Shown one piece after another: positions 53,990 through 63,724 of a DNA stretch of 64,000 nucleotides (positions are counted from its first letter, which is position 1; every line of letters starts with the position of its first letter). Made by a program: the position numbers and the translations under genes. The DNA lies in the NCBI GenBank assembly GCA_934098485.1, contig CAKOOH010000005.1:1-64000 (forward strand), in the 5' to 3' direction. The DNA is from an uncultured Bacilli bacterium (GTDB taxonomy: Bacteria; Bacillota_I; Bacilli_A; RF39; UBA660). Under the pieces are notes generated by a model. That model did not search any database, was not told the origin of the DNA, and worked only from the letters and a program-made list of their open reading frames with translations.

Positions 53990-55183
53990 TTAGTCATCTG
54001 CTAAATTATCAAAATAACCAGAAACGTATACAACTGGAGTACCTTTATCACCAGAACCTGATGTTAAATCACATAACGAACCAACTAAATCAGTAATGCG
54101 GCGTGGAGTAGTACCAAGTGATACATTCTTACCAACTAAATTATCTTCCTTCGCTTTAATTTCTTTCTTTATAGCATCCTTAAGTTCATCGCCTTTTAAA
54201 TCAGCAAACATATTATCTGATACATATTTAAGTTTTATTTCATTAGGCGTGCCTTCTAAGCCTTTTGTATAAGCAGGGGATACCACTGGATCAGCAAGTT
54301 CCCAAATATGACCAACTGGATCTTTAAAAGCACCATCACCATAAACCATAACTTCAATTGTTTTGCCCGTTTTTTCTTTAAGTTTAGTTTGAATTTCATT
54401 AACCAAAGTATTTCCTGTCTTTGGAAATAACTTTAATCTTTCGTCTGTTGATTTATTAGAACCAAGTAATCCAAAATCGGGGTTAAAACCAGAACCATTA
54501 ACCGGTTTATTTAAAACATCTGCTAAAGAATAAACATTTGCTCCCGCTTTTTCTAATAACTTTTTCGTTTTAGCTCTCGTATGAATATCACAAACAAGAA
54601 CGTCCTTTTCATAATTTAGAATTTCTAATGGATTATTTGCAAAAACAAATTCTACTTCACAATTTTCTTTATGACAAAAATCTCTATAATAGTCAACCAT
54701 ATTTATTCCTGTAAATGGATGAATCCATGAACTAAAATACTCTTTATATTCATCTTCATTAATTGTACTTCCTAAATTAAACTTGCTATTATCTAAAATT
54801 TCCTCACTCATAATTCCATTACCAACTTCATCACTTGGAAAAGAGAGTAACATCGTAATTTTATTCATACTTCTAGCAATACCCTTTAAAATCATTGAAA
54901 AACGATTTCTTGATAAAATAGGGTAAACAACTCCAATTTCTTTATTAGGAAATTTTTCACTTAAATCGGTAACAATATCATCAACTGTCACATAATTTCC
55001 TTCACTAATTCCCACAACTGCCTCTGTAATTGCGACAATATCTTTATCTTTAAATGAAAAACCTTCATTTTCACTTGCTTTTATTAATGAATCAACCACT
55101 ATATCGGCAAGATTATCTCCTTCTTTAATAATAGGTGTTCTAATTCCTCTTACGGTAGTTCCTACACATCTCATATCATTCAC
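53990..55183 (-). CDS. CofE-like (F420-0:gamma-glutamyl ligase family) protein
   Basis: 397 residues. The N-terminal part (TVRGIRTPIIKEGDNLADIV...FKDKDIVAITEAVVGISEGN) matches the CofE fold used in methanogens and actinobacteria to add glutamate to F420. C-terminal motifs VMVYGDGAFKDPVGHIWE and VSLGTTPRRITDL belong to the bacterial branch of the family, whose reaction is unknown and which occurs in organisms without F420. AAGGA lies 5 nt before the ATG. Gene is single between neighbours with gaps of ~45-65 bp. Confidence 0.78.
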   Translation of the reverse strand: MNDMRCVGTTVRGIRTPIIKEGDNLADIVVDSLIKASENEGFSFKDKDIVAITEAVVGISEGNYVTVDDIVTDLSEKFPNKEIGVVYPILSRNRFSMILKGIARSMNKITMLLSFPSDEVGNGIMSEEILDNSKFNLGSTINEDEYKEYFSSWIHPFTGINMVDYYRDFCHKENCEVEFVFANNPLEILNYEKDVLVCDIHTRAKTKKLLEKAGANVYSLADVLNKPVNGSGFNPDFGLLGSNKSTDERLKLFPKTGNTLVNEIQTKLKEKTGKTIEVMVYGDGAFKDPVGHIWELADPVVSPAYTKGLEGTPNEIKLKYVSDNMFADLKGDELKDAIKKEIKAKEDNLVGKNVSLGTTPRRITDLVGSLCDLTSGSGDKGTPVVYVSGYFDNLADD

Positions 55184-55248
55184 ATCCTTCTACTATAAAT
55201 TTTACGATTGTTTAAATAATTAGTCAATTTAAAATGTTAAGTAGATGT

Positions 55249-55695
55249 TTAATAATCTAAAGTAAGGAGATGAAAACTATTTTCGGGAATGCTTAAATTT
55301 AATTTATCATAAATTCCTTTAACGTCTAAAAAACTAACGGAATTTGAAAACCATGATAATACATCTCTTGCATTAGATTTTCTTTTTCCAGTAATTCTAT
55401 TAAGTAAATCTACGGTATTTTCATTACTTCTAACAATTTTAAAATGATACTTTTCTAAAACTTCATTAATAAGTAACATAACAATAGGACTTGTAATACT
55501 AACTTCTAAATCTCTAGAAAAAGTCATCATCAAATATGAAATAACCATAAAAGCATCTTTTTCTTCCATGTTTTCGGGAAGAATAAATGTACTAAGTGGC
55601 ATATCAAATGATTTATTATCGGAAAGAAGTTGATAATAATTTAATCTATAACTCTTTATAGTAGGGCTTACTTTTACAAAATTTTTAGGTTTCAT
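55249..55695 (-). CDS. Hypothetical protein, 148 aa
   Basis: ATG 55695 (MKPKNFVKVSPTIKSYRL) is preceded by AAAGGATGG. The protein is soluble, with alternating helices and strands and no Cys. I do not recognise it; sequence such as NRITGKRKSNARDVLSWFS does not match a motif known to me. Confidence 0.6.
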   Translation of the reverse strand: MKPKNFVKVSPTIKSYRLNYYQLLSDNKSFDMPLSTFILPENMEEKDAFMVISYLMMTFSRDLEVSITSPIVMLLINEVLEKYHFKIVRSNENTVDLLNRITGKRKSNARDVLSWFSNSVSFLDVKGIYDKLNLSIPENSFHLLTLDY

Positions 55696-55783
55696 AACCA
55701 TCCTTTCTTAATATAAATATATTATATGGAAAGTATATTAATTAATAAATAATAATTTTATTTGCAAGAAATGAGCTGGCAAC

Positions 55784-55808
55784 AAAAAACGACTTCTTAA
55801 AAAGTCGC
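55784..55808 (-). terminator. Terminator of tRNA-Ala
   Basis: On the minus strand CGACTT / AAGTCG hairpin followed by TTTTTTG, 14 bp after the tRNA 3' end. Confidence 0.75.
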
Positions 55809-55821
55809 TTATAATCTAAAC

Positions 55822-55897
55822 TGGTGGAGAATAGGAGACTCGAACTCCTGACCCTCACGGTGCAAGCGTGATGCTCTACCAACTGAGCTAATTCCCC
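55822..55897 (-). tRNA. tRNA-Ala (anticodon TGC)
   Basis: The 76-nt minus-strand sequence starts GGGGAATTAGCTCAG, has acceptor stem GGGGAAT/ATTCTCC, anticodon stem TCACG/CGTGA with loop CTTGCAC (anticodon TGC), T arm GGTTCGA-type (AGTTCGAGTCT) and an encoded CCA end. Reads GCA and other Ala codons. Confidence 0.95.
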
Positions 55898-55980
55898 AAA
55901 GAACATATTAATTTTAGCATATGAATATTCTAAAATCAAGTATTCTTTTTTAATTTTGCGTTAATTTTTAATTATTTTTC

Positions 55981-56739
55981 CTAAAAAGAAGTCCATCCGC
56001 CATCGACAGGTAAAATGACACCATTTACATAGCTAGCATCATCACTTGCTAAAAATAGGGCAGCAGTTGCAATTTCACTAGCTTCTCCTAGTTCGGGACT
56101 ACAAGCAATAACTGTTTTAGCACGATTATAACCATCCATATTTGGCATTCCCATTGAAGAACTTATATTGGTCTTAATTCCTCCTGGTGCAATGGCATTA
56201 ACTCTAATTCCATCTGGCATATACATATAAGCAGTGTTCTTAGTTAAAGAATTTAAAGCTGCTTTAGAAGCACAATAAATTGCTCCTGCGCATGTATGTG
56301 ATCCTCCAACTGAAGAAATATTTATAATATTACCCTTCGTTTTATTTTCTTTAAAAACATTAACAGCCTTATTCATTGCCCACATAGGACCATAAAAATT
56401 AGTTTTCATAACTCTTTCATACATTTCATCTGTGATATTTCCTACTGGACTCATATCATCCATAACACCAGCATTATTTACTAAAATATCGAAAGAGCCA
56501 AATTTCTCTAAAGCAAAATCAATCATTTTTTCATTAGTTTCCTTTAAACTAATATCGCCAGCAAATATTTCTAATTTACCTTTTTCATTACTAAGTTCAT
56601 TTAATAACGCTTCTAATTTTTCTTTTCTTCTAGCAACTGCTACCACATTCGCACCATTTTTAACGAATAATTTAGTAATTGCTTCACCCATACCAGATGA
56701 AGCCCCAGTTACTACAACGGTTTTATTTTCTAACTTCAT
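55981..56739 (-). CDS. Short-chain dehydrogenase/reductase
   Basis: 252 residues from ATG 56739, chosen for GGAGGATG just upstream. Rossmann motif TGASSGMGEAI (11-21), NNAG (88-91), catalytic Ser in NISSVGG, Tyr155 and Lys159 in YCASK, and the C-terminal VNGVILPVDGGWTSF of the classical SDR family. NADP(H) use is likely from the basic residues in ARRKEK. Substrate not predictable; resembles 3-oxoacyl-ACP reductase or sugar dehydrogenases. Monocistronic. Confidence 0.92.
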   Translation of the reverse strand: MKLENKTVVVTGASSGMGEAITKLFVKNGANVVAVARRKEKLEALLNELSNEKGKLEIFAGDISLKETNEKMIDFALEKFGSFDILVNNAGVMDDMSPVGNITDEMYERVMKTNFYGPMWAMNKAVNVFKENKTKGNIINISSVGGSHTCAGAIYCASKAALNSLTKNTAYMYMPDGIRVNAIAPGGIKTNISSSMGMPNMDGYNRAKTVIACSPELGEASEIATAALFLASDDASYVNGVILPVDGGWTSF

Positions 56740-56831
56740 TTTTACATCCTCCATATTTTTCATTATAAAAAAATCTTATATCAAAGTCAAACCATTTTAT
56801 TTTGCTGCATATTAAGTTAATTATTCTTTCT

Positions 56832-57167
56832 TTAAAGCAAATCTGCATACTTTATTTTGACTATTTCGCAAAAATGAATATCTTTTTCATTGTCTAAAAC
56901 TATTTTTTGCTGTGACTTTAAAATCTTTGTAACCGTTCCTTTAATCATTTTAAGATATCCCTTTTGATAAATTGTAATCTCAATCGGAATAACATTAAAA
57001 TATGATTCAAATATTTTACTTTCTAAATATTCCATTTGTTCATCAGAAAGAGAAGGCTTATATATTTTGGCTTTATCATTTTCAATCTCTTTAATTAAAT
57101 ATTTACTATTTACAACGGAGTTAAAAGGTGCCCATTTAATCATTCCCCGATCATGCACTATGACCAC
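56832..57167 (-). CDS. YolD-like protein
   Basis: 111 residues with DRGMIKWAPFNSVVNSKYLI at the N-terminus, the hallmark of YolD-like proteins, then beta strands (PIEITIYQKGYLKMIKGTV). YolD-like genes usually sit next to UvrX/DinB-type polymerases; here it overlaps the polymerase 3' end by 17 bp and is thus co-translated. Function in damage tolerance is inferred from this linkage. Confidence 0.88.
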   Translation of the reverse strand: MVIVHDRGMIKWAPFNSVVNSKYLIKEIENDKAKIYKPSLSDEQMEYLESKIFESYFNVIPIEITIYQKGYLKMIKGTVTKILKSQQKIVLDNEKDIHFCEIVKIKYADLL

Positions 57168-58410
57168 CTATTTTTTTATTACGAGCTTTAGCAGTTGAAT
57201 CAGCAAGTAAACTAGAAGCCTTTAAAATACTATTAGCCCCAAATTTATTTTTAATTTTATCAATAGCTTCATTTTCTTGTTTTTTCAAAGTAACCTCTTC
57301 ATAAGTTTCAAACAAATTAAGCTGCACCCCAACATTATCTGATAACTTTCCGTAGCAAAGGCTTACTTTTCTAATTGGCAAATACTCATAATACCTATCA
57401 AAAATACTTTCACAAATATTATAAATTAAATTAACATCATCAGTCGCTGTATCTAGTTTTTGCATATGATAAAACCCACCACCAATACTTTTAGAATAAC
57501 CAATACCAAGTCCAATTAAAGAAGTATGCTTCTTATTTTCTCTTAATCTCTTTGTTAAAACATCAATCATCTCTTTAATAATAAGCATTATATTATTTTC
57601 ATCATAATCTTTAAATAAAATCTGACTGTGACTCATAGATTTATCTTTTGGTGCATAATTAAAATCACTAATTTTTGCTAAATCAATGCCATTAGCGTGA
57701 TTCCAAAGTTCCTCACCAATTACTCCAAACTTTTCTTTTAATTTATTTTTATTATAACAAGCAATATCCCCAATTTTAAATAATCCTAGTTTATTAAGCC
57801 TTTTTTCTAATCTAGAACCAATACCCCACATTTTAGATAGGGGAGTAATATTCCATAGCTTGCTTTGCACATCATCATAAGTCCAAACCGCTATATTATC
57901 CGGAGTATGCTTAGCCTCAATATCCATTGCTACTTTAGCCATCAATAAATTGGGCCCAATTCCTGCCGTTGCTGTAAGTCCTGTTTTATCTTTAATTCTT
58001 TTTAATATTGTTTTAGCAAGTTCTAAAGAAGTCATTTTATACATCTTTAAATAATCAGTTACATCAATAAAAACTTCATCAATAGAGTACACATGCATAT
58101 CTTCACTAGCTACAAATTCTAAATAAATACTAAGAACTTCTTTACTTTTCTTTATATATAAACTCATTCTCGGAGGTACTTTTAAAATCTTAATATTTTT
58201 AGGTAGTTCATAAACGCGGCACCTACCTGGAACACCTAACTTTTTTAGATAAGGAGAAACTGCTAAAGTAATCGCTCCATTTCTATTAGGGTCACATACC
58301 ACTAAAGGCACTTTAAAAGCATCCAGTCCTCTTTCTACACACTCACAAGAGGCAAAAAAACTCTTTAAATCAATGGCAATAATTTCTCTTTTAATAAATA
58401 CATTATCCAT
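57151..58410 (-). CDS. Y-family DNA polymerase (UvrX/DinB-like)
   Basis: 419 residues. Palm motifs IAIDLKSFFASCECVERGLD and VYSIDEVFIDVTDYL (catalytic Asp-Glu), fingers region GAITLAVSPYLKKLGVPGRC, a helix-hairpin-helix region LWNITPLSKMWGIGSRLEKR and a little-finger domain. The C-terminal end contains QLNLF, a match to beta-clamp-binding peptides. It does translesion synthesis. Strong ribosome site and promoter; I see no LexA box. Forms an operon with yolD. Confidence 0.93.
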   Translation of the reverse strand: MDNVFIKREIIAIDLKSFFASCECVERGLDAFKVPLVVCDPNRNGAITLAVSPYLKKLGVPGRCRVYELPKNIKILKVPPRMSLYIKKSKEVLSIYLEFVASEDMHVYSIDEVFIDVTDYLKMYKMTSLELAKTILKRIKDKTGLTATAGIGPNLLMAKVAMDIEAKHTPDNIAVWTYDDVQSKLWNITPLSKMWGIGSRLEKRLNKLGLFKIGDIACYNKNKLKEKFGVIGEELWNHANGIDLAKISDFNYAPKDKSMSHSQILFKDYDENNIMLIIKEMIDVLTKRLRENKKHTSLIGLGIGYSKSIGGGFYHMQKLDTATDDVNLIYNICESIFDRYYEYLPIRKVSLCYGKLSDNVGVQLNLFETYEEVTLKKQENEAIDKIKNKFGANSILKASSLLADSTAKARNKKIGGHSA

Positions 58411-58429
58411 CCTTCTTCACCTCCTAATA

Positions 58430-58458
58430 ATTATAAAACAATTGTATGATATAGTCAA
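58430..58458 (-). promoter_or_regulatory. Promoter of the polymerase-yolD operon
   Basis: On the minus strand TTGACT and TATAAT are 17 bp apart; an ACAATTGT palindrome lies in the spacer and could be a regulator site. Confidence 0.7.
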
Positions 58459-58538
58459 TTTCCAAATATTGGCATTATTCTTAACCAGTCATTTTCTTTT
58501 TGCTTTCTTTCGTTTATAATATCTATAAAGGTGATTTT

Positions 58539-60716
58539 ATGGAAGCAGAAGTTTTAATTGGTTATGGCGCTAAAATAATAGATAAAGCCTTTTCTTATGA
58601 TGTGCCTAAAAACTTAGAAGATAAACTAAAAGTCGGTATGAAAGTAGTCGTGCCTTTTGGCAAAACAACTACTAATGGTTTTGTCATTAATATTAAAAAT
58701 AAAACAAGTGAAAATGAACTAAAATCCATAACCAGTATAGCAGATGAAACGTTCGTTTTAAATGATGAACTATTAAAACTCGGAAAATATATTAAAGAAA
58801 CCACTTTATGCTCCCTAGTTACAAGTTATCAGTGCATGCTTCCTTCTAGTATGAAAATCAAAAATATTAAAAGTAGCTACCAAAAATATGATGAGTATCT
58901 TATCTTAAATAGTCGTGATTTAGCCAAGGACTTTATTAAGAATAATGCCCGTAAAAAGCGTGCCTTAACTTTACTTAATGATCTTCTAAATACAGATAAA
59001 GTATTAAAGAAGAACTATTCATCCGCCATAGTAGAACCTTTACTTAATGAAAATATTATTAAAATTGTTAAAGAAAATAAATACCGCATTAATAAAACCA
59101 ATGATAAAGAGACTGCTAAAAAATTAACGGATGAACAATTAAATGTCTATGAAAGTATTACTTCATCACTAAATACTAATGATATTTTTTTACTTTTAGG
59201 TGTAACTGGTTCTGGTAAAACGGAAGTATATATGCAAGTCATAGAAAAAGTTATTGCTGAAAAGAAAAATGTCATCATGTTAGTTCCCGAAATAAGTTTA
59301 AGTATGCAAATAGTAAACCGTTTTTATGAACGCTTTGGTAGTAGTGTTGCTATTTTTCATAGTGCTTTATCTGAAGGTGAAAAATATGATGAATACCATA
59401 AAATATTAAATGGTGATGTTCACTTAGTAGTTGGAACTAGAAGCGCCATCTTCGCGCCATTTCCTAATATCGGCTTAATCATTTTAGATGAAGAACAAAG
59501 TTCTAATTATAAGCAAGACAATAATCCTAGATATCATGCCAAAGACATTGCCATTTGGCGCAGTCAGTATCATCATTGTCCTATTATTTTAGGAAGCGCG
59601 ACCCCTTCATTAGAAAGTATGGCAAGAGCAAGTAAAGGAGTATATAAACTTTTAACTTTAAAAAATAGAATTGGAAGTGCTAAACTTCCTAAAATTACTT
59701 TAGTCGATATGCAAGTAGAATATAAAAAAAGAAATATGATTGTAAGCGATAAATTAGACTCTCTTATCAAAGAAAGAATTAATAATCATGAGCAAGTTAT
59801 CATCTTTTTAAATAGAAGGGGCTTTACCACTATAAAAACATGCAAAAATTGTGGTTTTACTTTTAAATGTCCTCACTGTGATATAACTTTAATTTATCAT
59901 AAATCTTCTAACCATCTAAGATGCCACTACTGCGGATATACTTTATTAAATACTGATATTTGTCCTGAATGCCATGAAGAAGCCCTAACTTCATATGGCC
60001 TTGGTACAGAAAAACTAGAAGAAGAATTAAAAATAAGATATAAAGATGCTAATATTCTTAGAATGGATGCTGACACCACCAGTAAAAAGGGTAGTAGTGA
60101 AGCGATGATTAAACAAATCGAAAATGGTGATATTGATATTATTATCGGCACGCAAATGATAAGTAAAGGTTTCGATTTTCCTAAAGTAACTTTAGTTGGT
60201 ATTATTAATGCTGATGAAACTTTAAATATTCCTGATTTTCGTAGTGGTGAACGTACTTATGAATTAATAAGTCAAACCGCGGGAAGAGCCGGACGTAAAG
60301 ACCTTCCCGGCGAAGTCATCATTCAAACCTTTAATCCTGAAAATAAAACGCTTTTATATGTTGCCAATAATGATTATTTAGGAATGTATAACTATGAAAT
60401 GAATATTCGTAAAACTCTTAAATATCCACCATATTTTTATTTGACTATTATTAAAATTGCTTCTAAAGACTATAATATGGCCAGTAGTGAAATTTCTAAA
60501 GTTTATAGTTTTTTAAATAAAAATTTAAATAATGTTATTATGTTAGGTCCAACTACCGCCCCAATGTTTAAAGTAAATGGTATTTACCGTTTTCAAATAA
60601 TTTTAAAATATAAAAATTATGAGTTCATCAAAAATACTTTAATATCACTTGATGATTTATATAAAACAAATACTAAAGTAAATTTAGAAATTGATAATAA
60701 TCCTAGTAGACTTTAA
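58539..60716 (+). CDS. priA: Primosomal replication-restart helicase PriA
   Basis: 725 residues from ATG 58539 (ribosome site aaaggtga). Order: 3' DNA-binding domain (1-100), winged helix, helicase lobes with GVTGSGKTEVY (about 221), motif II LDEEQ (about 315-319), GSATPSLES and TAGRAGRKDLPG, and the inserted zinc cluster (CKNCGFTFKCPHCD, then CHYCG and CPECH). The usual DEEH motif reads DEEQ here. PriA reloads replisomes at stalled forks. A TATAAT at 58515 may be its promoter. Confidence 0.95.
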   Translation: MEAEVLIGYGAKIIDKAFSYDVPKNLEDKLKVGMKVVVPFGKTTTNGFVINIKNKTSENELKSITSIADETFVLNDELLKLGKYIKETTLCSLVTSYQCMLPSSMKIKNIKSSYQKYDEYLILNSRDLAKDFIKNNARKKRALTLLNDLLNTDKVLKKNYSSAIVEPLLNENIIKIVKENKYRINKTNDKETAKKLTDEQLNVYESITSSLNTNDIFLLLGVTGSGKTEVYMQVIEKVIAEKKNVIMLVPEISLSMQIVNRFYERFGSSVAIFHSALSEGEKYDEYHKILNGDVHLVVGTRSAIFAPFPNIGLIILDEEQSSNYKQDNNPRYHAKDIAIWRSQYHHCPIILGSATPSLESMARASKGVYKLLTLKNRIGSAKLPKITLVDMQVEYKKRNMIVSDKLDSLIKERINNHEQVIIFLNRRGFTTIKTCKNCGFTFKCPHCDITLIYHKSSNHLRCHYCGYTLLNTDICPECHEEALTSYGLGTEKLEEELKIRYKDANILRMDADTTSKKGSSEAMIKQIENGDIDIIIGTQMISKGFDFPKVTLVGIINADETLNIPDFRSGERTYELISQTAGRAGRKDLPGEVIIQTFNPENKTLLYVANNDYLGMYNYEMNIRKTLKYPPYFYLTIIKIASKDYNMASSEISKVYSFLNKNLNNVIMLGPTTAPMFKVNGIYRFQIILKYKNYEFIKNTLISLDDLYKTNTKVNLEIDNNPSRL

Positions 60717-60813
60717 ATTTTATCTCGGAATTCTTAATTCAAAAGATATCTTTTTTTCTTATTTTCTTTTGGAAAGTAGATTTTTTTATGATATACTGGA
60801 AAAGGTGATAAAA

Positions 60814-63306
60814 GTGGAAGACGCATTAAAAAGAATTCACGACTATAGTTTAGAAGAAATTATGGGTTTAAGATTTGCCCGTTATTCCAAATATATAATT
60901 CAAGATCGTGCTATACCTGACGTAAGAGATGGCTTAAAACCAGTTCAAAGAAGAATTATTTATGCTATGTATCGCGATAAAAACACTTATGATAAACAAT
61001 TTAAAAAATGTGCTAATGCTGTAGGTAACGTATTAGGTAAATATCATCCACATGGAGACTCATCCGTTTACGAAGCCTTAATTCGTATGAGTCAAAAGTG
61101 GAAACAAAATCACACTTTAGTAGAAGTAGATGGTAACAATGGTTCTGTTGATGGCGACCCACCAGCAGCATATCGTTATACCGAATGTAGACTTTCTAAA
61201 ATAAGTGAGGAACTTTTAAAAGATATTGATAAAGACACTGTGGTTATGGCTCCTAACTATTCTGATACCTTATTAGAGCCTACCGTTTTACCGGCTAAAT
61301 TTCCTAACCTTTTAGTTAATGGAACTAACGGTATTTCCGCTGGGTACGCTACTAACATACCACCTCATAACTTAATTGAAGTATGTGATGCTATTATTAA
61401 AAGAATAGATAGTCCTAATTGTCATGATGAATCTATTTTTGAAATAATAAAAGGACCCGATTTTCCTACTGGTGGCATTGTTGAAGGAACTGATGGAATT
61501 ATATCAGCCTTTAAAACTGGTAAAGGAAAACTTATTGTTAGATCAAAATATACCTTTGAAAAAAATAAAGGTAAAGAGCAAATTATAATTACTGAAATAC
61601 CTTTTGAAGTTAATAAACGTGTTTTAGTTGAAAAAATTGATGAAATAAGATATGAAAAAAAATTAGATGGCATTGCGGAAGTAAGAGATGAATCTGATAA
61701 AGAATCATCAATCAGAGTTGTAATTGATTTAAAACAAGGCACTGATAAAGATTTAGTATTAAAATATCTACTTAAAAATACTGACCTTCAAACATCATAC
61801 AACTACAACATGGTATGTATAGATAAACGTAGACCACGACTTTTAGGTATTATTCCTATTATCGATGCTTATATTGATCATCAAAAAGATGTTGTAACTA
61901 AAAGAACTAAATTTGATTTAGATTTTGCCTTAAAAGAAATGCATATAACTGAAGGATTAGTTAAGGCTATCAGTATTTTAGATGAAGTAATCGCTGTCAT
62001 TCGCGGTAGTCAAAACAAGCAAGATGCTATCATGAACTTAGTTAAAAAATATGATTTTACCGAAGAACAAGCAACTGCAATCGTTATGCTTCAGTTATAT
62101 AGACTTACTAATACTGATATAACTATATTAGAAGAAAAATTAGAAAACCTACGTAAAATCATTAATGAATTAAATCTAATTTTAAGTGATGAAAACAAAT
62201 TAAAATTAGTAATTAAGGAAGAACTTCGCCGTATTAAAAAAGAATATGGCACTCCTAGAAAAACAGAAATTTCAAATTTTGTTACCGAACTTAAAATTGA
62301 CGAAAAAGACTTAATTACTAAAGAAGATGTTATTATCATTTTAACTAAAGATGGTTACTTAAAAAAAGTAAGTAAAAAATCTCATGATAGTAATGATGGT
62401 GAAACAGCCCTAAAACCAGGCGATTACGTTATAAATTACTTACAAACTAACACTTTAAATAAATTATGCATATTTACATCTCTAGGAAACTACTTGTATA
62501 TTCCTATTCATGAAATACCATCATGCAAGTGGAAAGATTTAGGTAAACATGTAAGTAATATTGTAACTATGAATCCTGATGATAAAGTAGTAAATGCTTA
62601 TGTTATTAATGAAGAAATTACCAACCCAATTGTAACTTTCTTTACTAAAGATGGCATGGTAAAACAAACTTCCCTAAATGATTTCATTGTTAGTCGTTAT
62701 AATAAAGTATATACCGCGATGAAAATTAAAGATAACGATGAAGTAGTAAACGTTTGGATCACTAAACCATATACATTAATAATTACGGAAAGTGGCTACT
62801 ATCTAAATTATAATACTAGTGAAATACCTGTAAGTGGTGCAAAAACTAGTGGCGTAAAGGGAATTAATTTAAAAGAAGACCATGTTGTAGCAGGTTTAAC
62901 ATTTACCGATGATGATGAATATATTGATATATTTACAAATAAAGGAACAGCTAAACGTATTAAACTAAAAGATTTAAATACTTTATCAAGAGCCAAAAGA
63001 GGTACTACTTTAATTAAAAAAGTAAAATCAACTAACTATGAAGTAATTAATGCTATGATTGCTAGCACTAAAGATGTAATCGGTTTATTATCTGGTAATG
63101 AAATTAATTATTTAAAAAATAGTGAAATTGCTATCATGGATTTAACATCAACTGGGTCTGTCATTACTAAGCAAAAAATAGATAAAGTCTTCATCTTAAA
63201 AGAATTAAAAGTCATTATTGATAAAAATGCCGAAACAATTCTTCCTAAAGATGAACAAGCAACCGAAATGACCATTGATGATTTCCTAGATGATTTTAAA
63301 TTATAG
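60814..63306 (+). CDS. parC: DNA topoisomerase IV subunit A
   Basis: 830 residues from GTG 60814, chosen because aaaggtg lies just upstream and the family N-terminus (LKRIHDYSLEEIMGLRFARY) starts there. Catalytic Tyr122 in AAYRYTECRL; quinolone region HPHGDSSVYEAL with Ser83 and Glu87 unaltered. The C-terminal beta-propeller has six blades with weak GyrA-box character, favouring ParC over GyrA. It decatenates daughter chromosomes with ParE, which is not in the window. The first 35 codons of the longer frame are leader and promoter (TATACT at 60793). Confidence 0.93.
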   Translation: MEDALKRIHDYSLEEIMGLRFARYSKYIIQDRAIPDVRDGLKPVQRRIIYAMYRDKNTYDKQFKKCANAVGNVLGKYHPHGDSSVYEALIRMSQKWKQNHTLVEVDGNNGSVDGDPPAAYRYTECRLSKISEELLKDIDKDTVVMAPNYSDTLLEPTVLPAKFPNLLVNGTNGISAGYATNIPPHNLIEVCDAIIKRIDSPNCHDESIFEIIKGPDFPTGGIVEGTDGIISAFKTGKGKLIVRSKYTFEKNKGKEQIIITEIPFEVNKRVLVEKIDEIRYEKKLDGIAEVRDESDKESSIRVVIDLKQGTDKDLVLKYLLKNTDLQTSYNYNMVCIDKRRPRLLGIIPIIDAYIDHQKDVVTKRTKFDLDFALKEMHITEGLVKAISILDEVIAVIRGSQNKQDAIMNLVKKYDFTEEQATAIVMLQLYRLTNTDITILEEKLENLRKIINELNLILSDENKLKLVIKEELRRIKKEYGTPRKTEISNFVTELKIDEKDLITKEDVIIILTKDGYLKKVSKKSHDSNDGETALKPGDYVINYLQTNTLNKLCIFTSLGNYLYIPIHEIPSCKWKDLGKHVSNIVTMNPDDKVVNAYVINEEITNPIVTFFTKDGMVKQTSLNDFIVSRYNKVYTAMKIKDNDEVVNVWITKPYTLIITESGYYLNYNTSEIPVSGAKTSGVKGINLKEDHVVAGLTFTDDDEYIDIFTNKGTAKRIKLKDLNTLSRAKRGTTLIKKVKSTNYEVINAMIASTKDVIGLLSGNEINYLKNSEIAIMDLTSTGSVITKQKIDKVFILKELKVIIDKNAETILPKDEQATEMTIDDFLDDFKL

Positions 63307-63310
63307 TCTA

Positions 63311-63349
63311 AAAACCACTTATTAAAAATATAATTTAATAGGTGGTTTT
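63311..63349 (+). terminator. Hairpin that is both parC terminator and cover for the ylbD ribosome site
   Basis: A 14-bp stem AAAACCACTTATTA (63311-63324) / TAATAGGTGGTTTT (63336-63349), one wobble. The 3' arm contains AGGTGG, the Shine-Dalgarno of the next gene, so the structure would either stop transcription weakly or restrict ylbD translation. Confidence 0.6.
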
Positions 63350-63352
63350 ATA

Positions 63353-63724
63353 ATGGATAAAAAAGAAGAATTTAAAAGTTTTGTCCAAAAGCATCCCGAA
63401 CTAGTATCATATATTAAAGATAAGAAAAATACTTGGCAAGATTTTTACGAAATTTATGATATGTACGGTGATGATAAAAAAGTTTGGGATAAATATAAAG
63501 ATGAAAGTCCTTTAAACGAAGAAGAAAGTAGGGCTAAAAGTACATCTTTAGCCGAGCTAGCTAGTTTAGTTAAAAATATTAATATTGATAATGTTCAAAA
63601 ATATATCAATAATGCCCAAAAGGCCATAAATGTAATTCAAGAACTTACCAGTAAGAATCCTGTAAAAACAGAAAACGTTATTCCTAAAAGTCCTAGGCCC
63701 ATAACCAAATTTTTTGGTGATTAA
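63353..63724 (+). CDS. ylbD: YlbD-like protein
   Basis: 123 residues; FKSFVQKHPELVSYIKD and NTWQDFYEIYDMYGDD are characteristic of the YlbD family (annotated as spore-coat-related in Bacillus). Acidic and helical, with a Pro-rich tail. Its stop overlaps the YlbE start (TAATG). Presence does not prove sporulation. Confidence 0.85.
   Translation: MDKKEEFKSFVQKHPELVSYIKDKKNTWQDFYEIYDMYGDDKKVWDKYKDESPLNEEESRAKSTSLAELASLVKNINIDNVQKYINNAQKAINVIQELTSKNPVKTENVIPKSPRPITKFFGD

Noticed and set aside
55742..55939. 65-codon minus-strand frame
   Set aside because: It spans the tRNA-Ala gene and its terminator.
60691..60813. 41-residue extension of ParC
   Set aside because: It overlaps priA, contains the promoter, and the family N-terminus begins at GTG 60814 behind aaaggtg.
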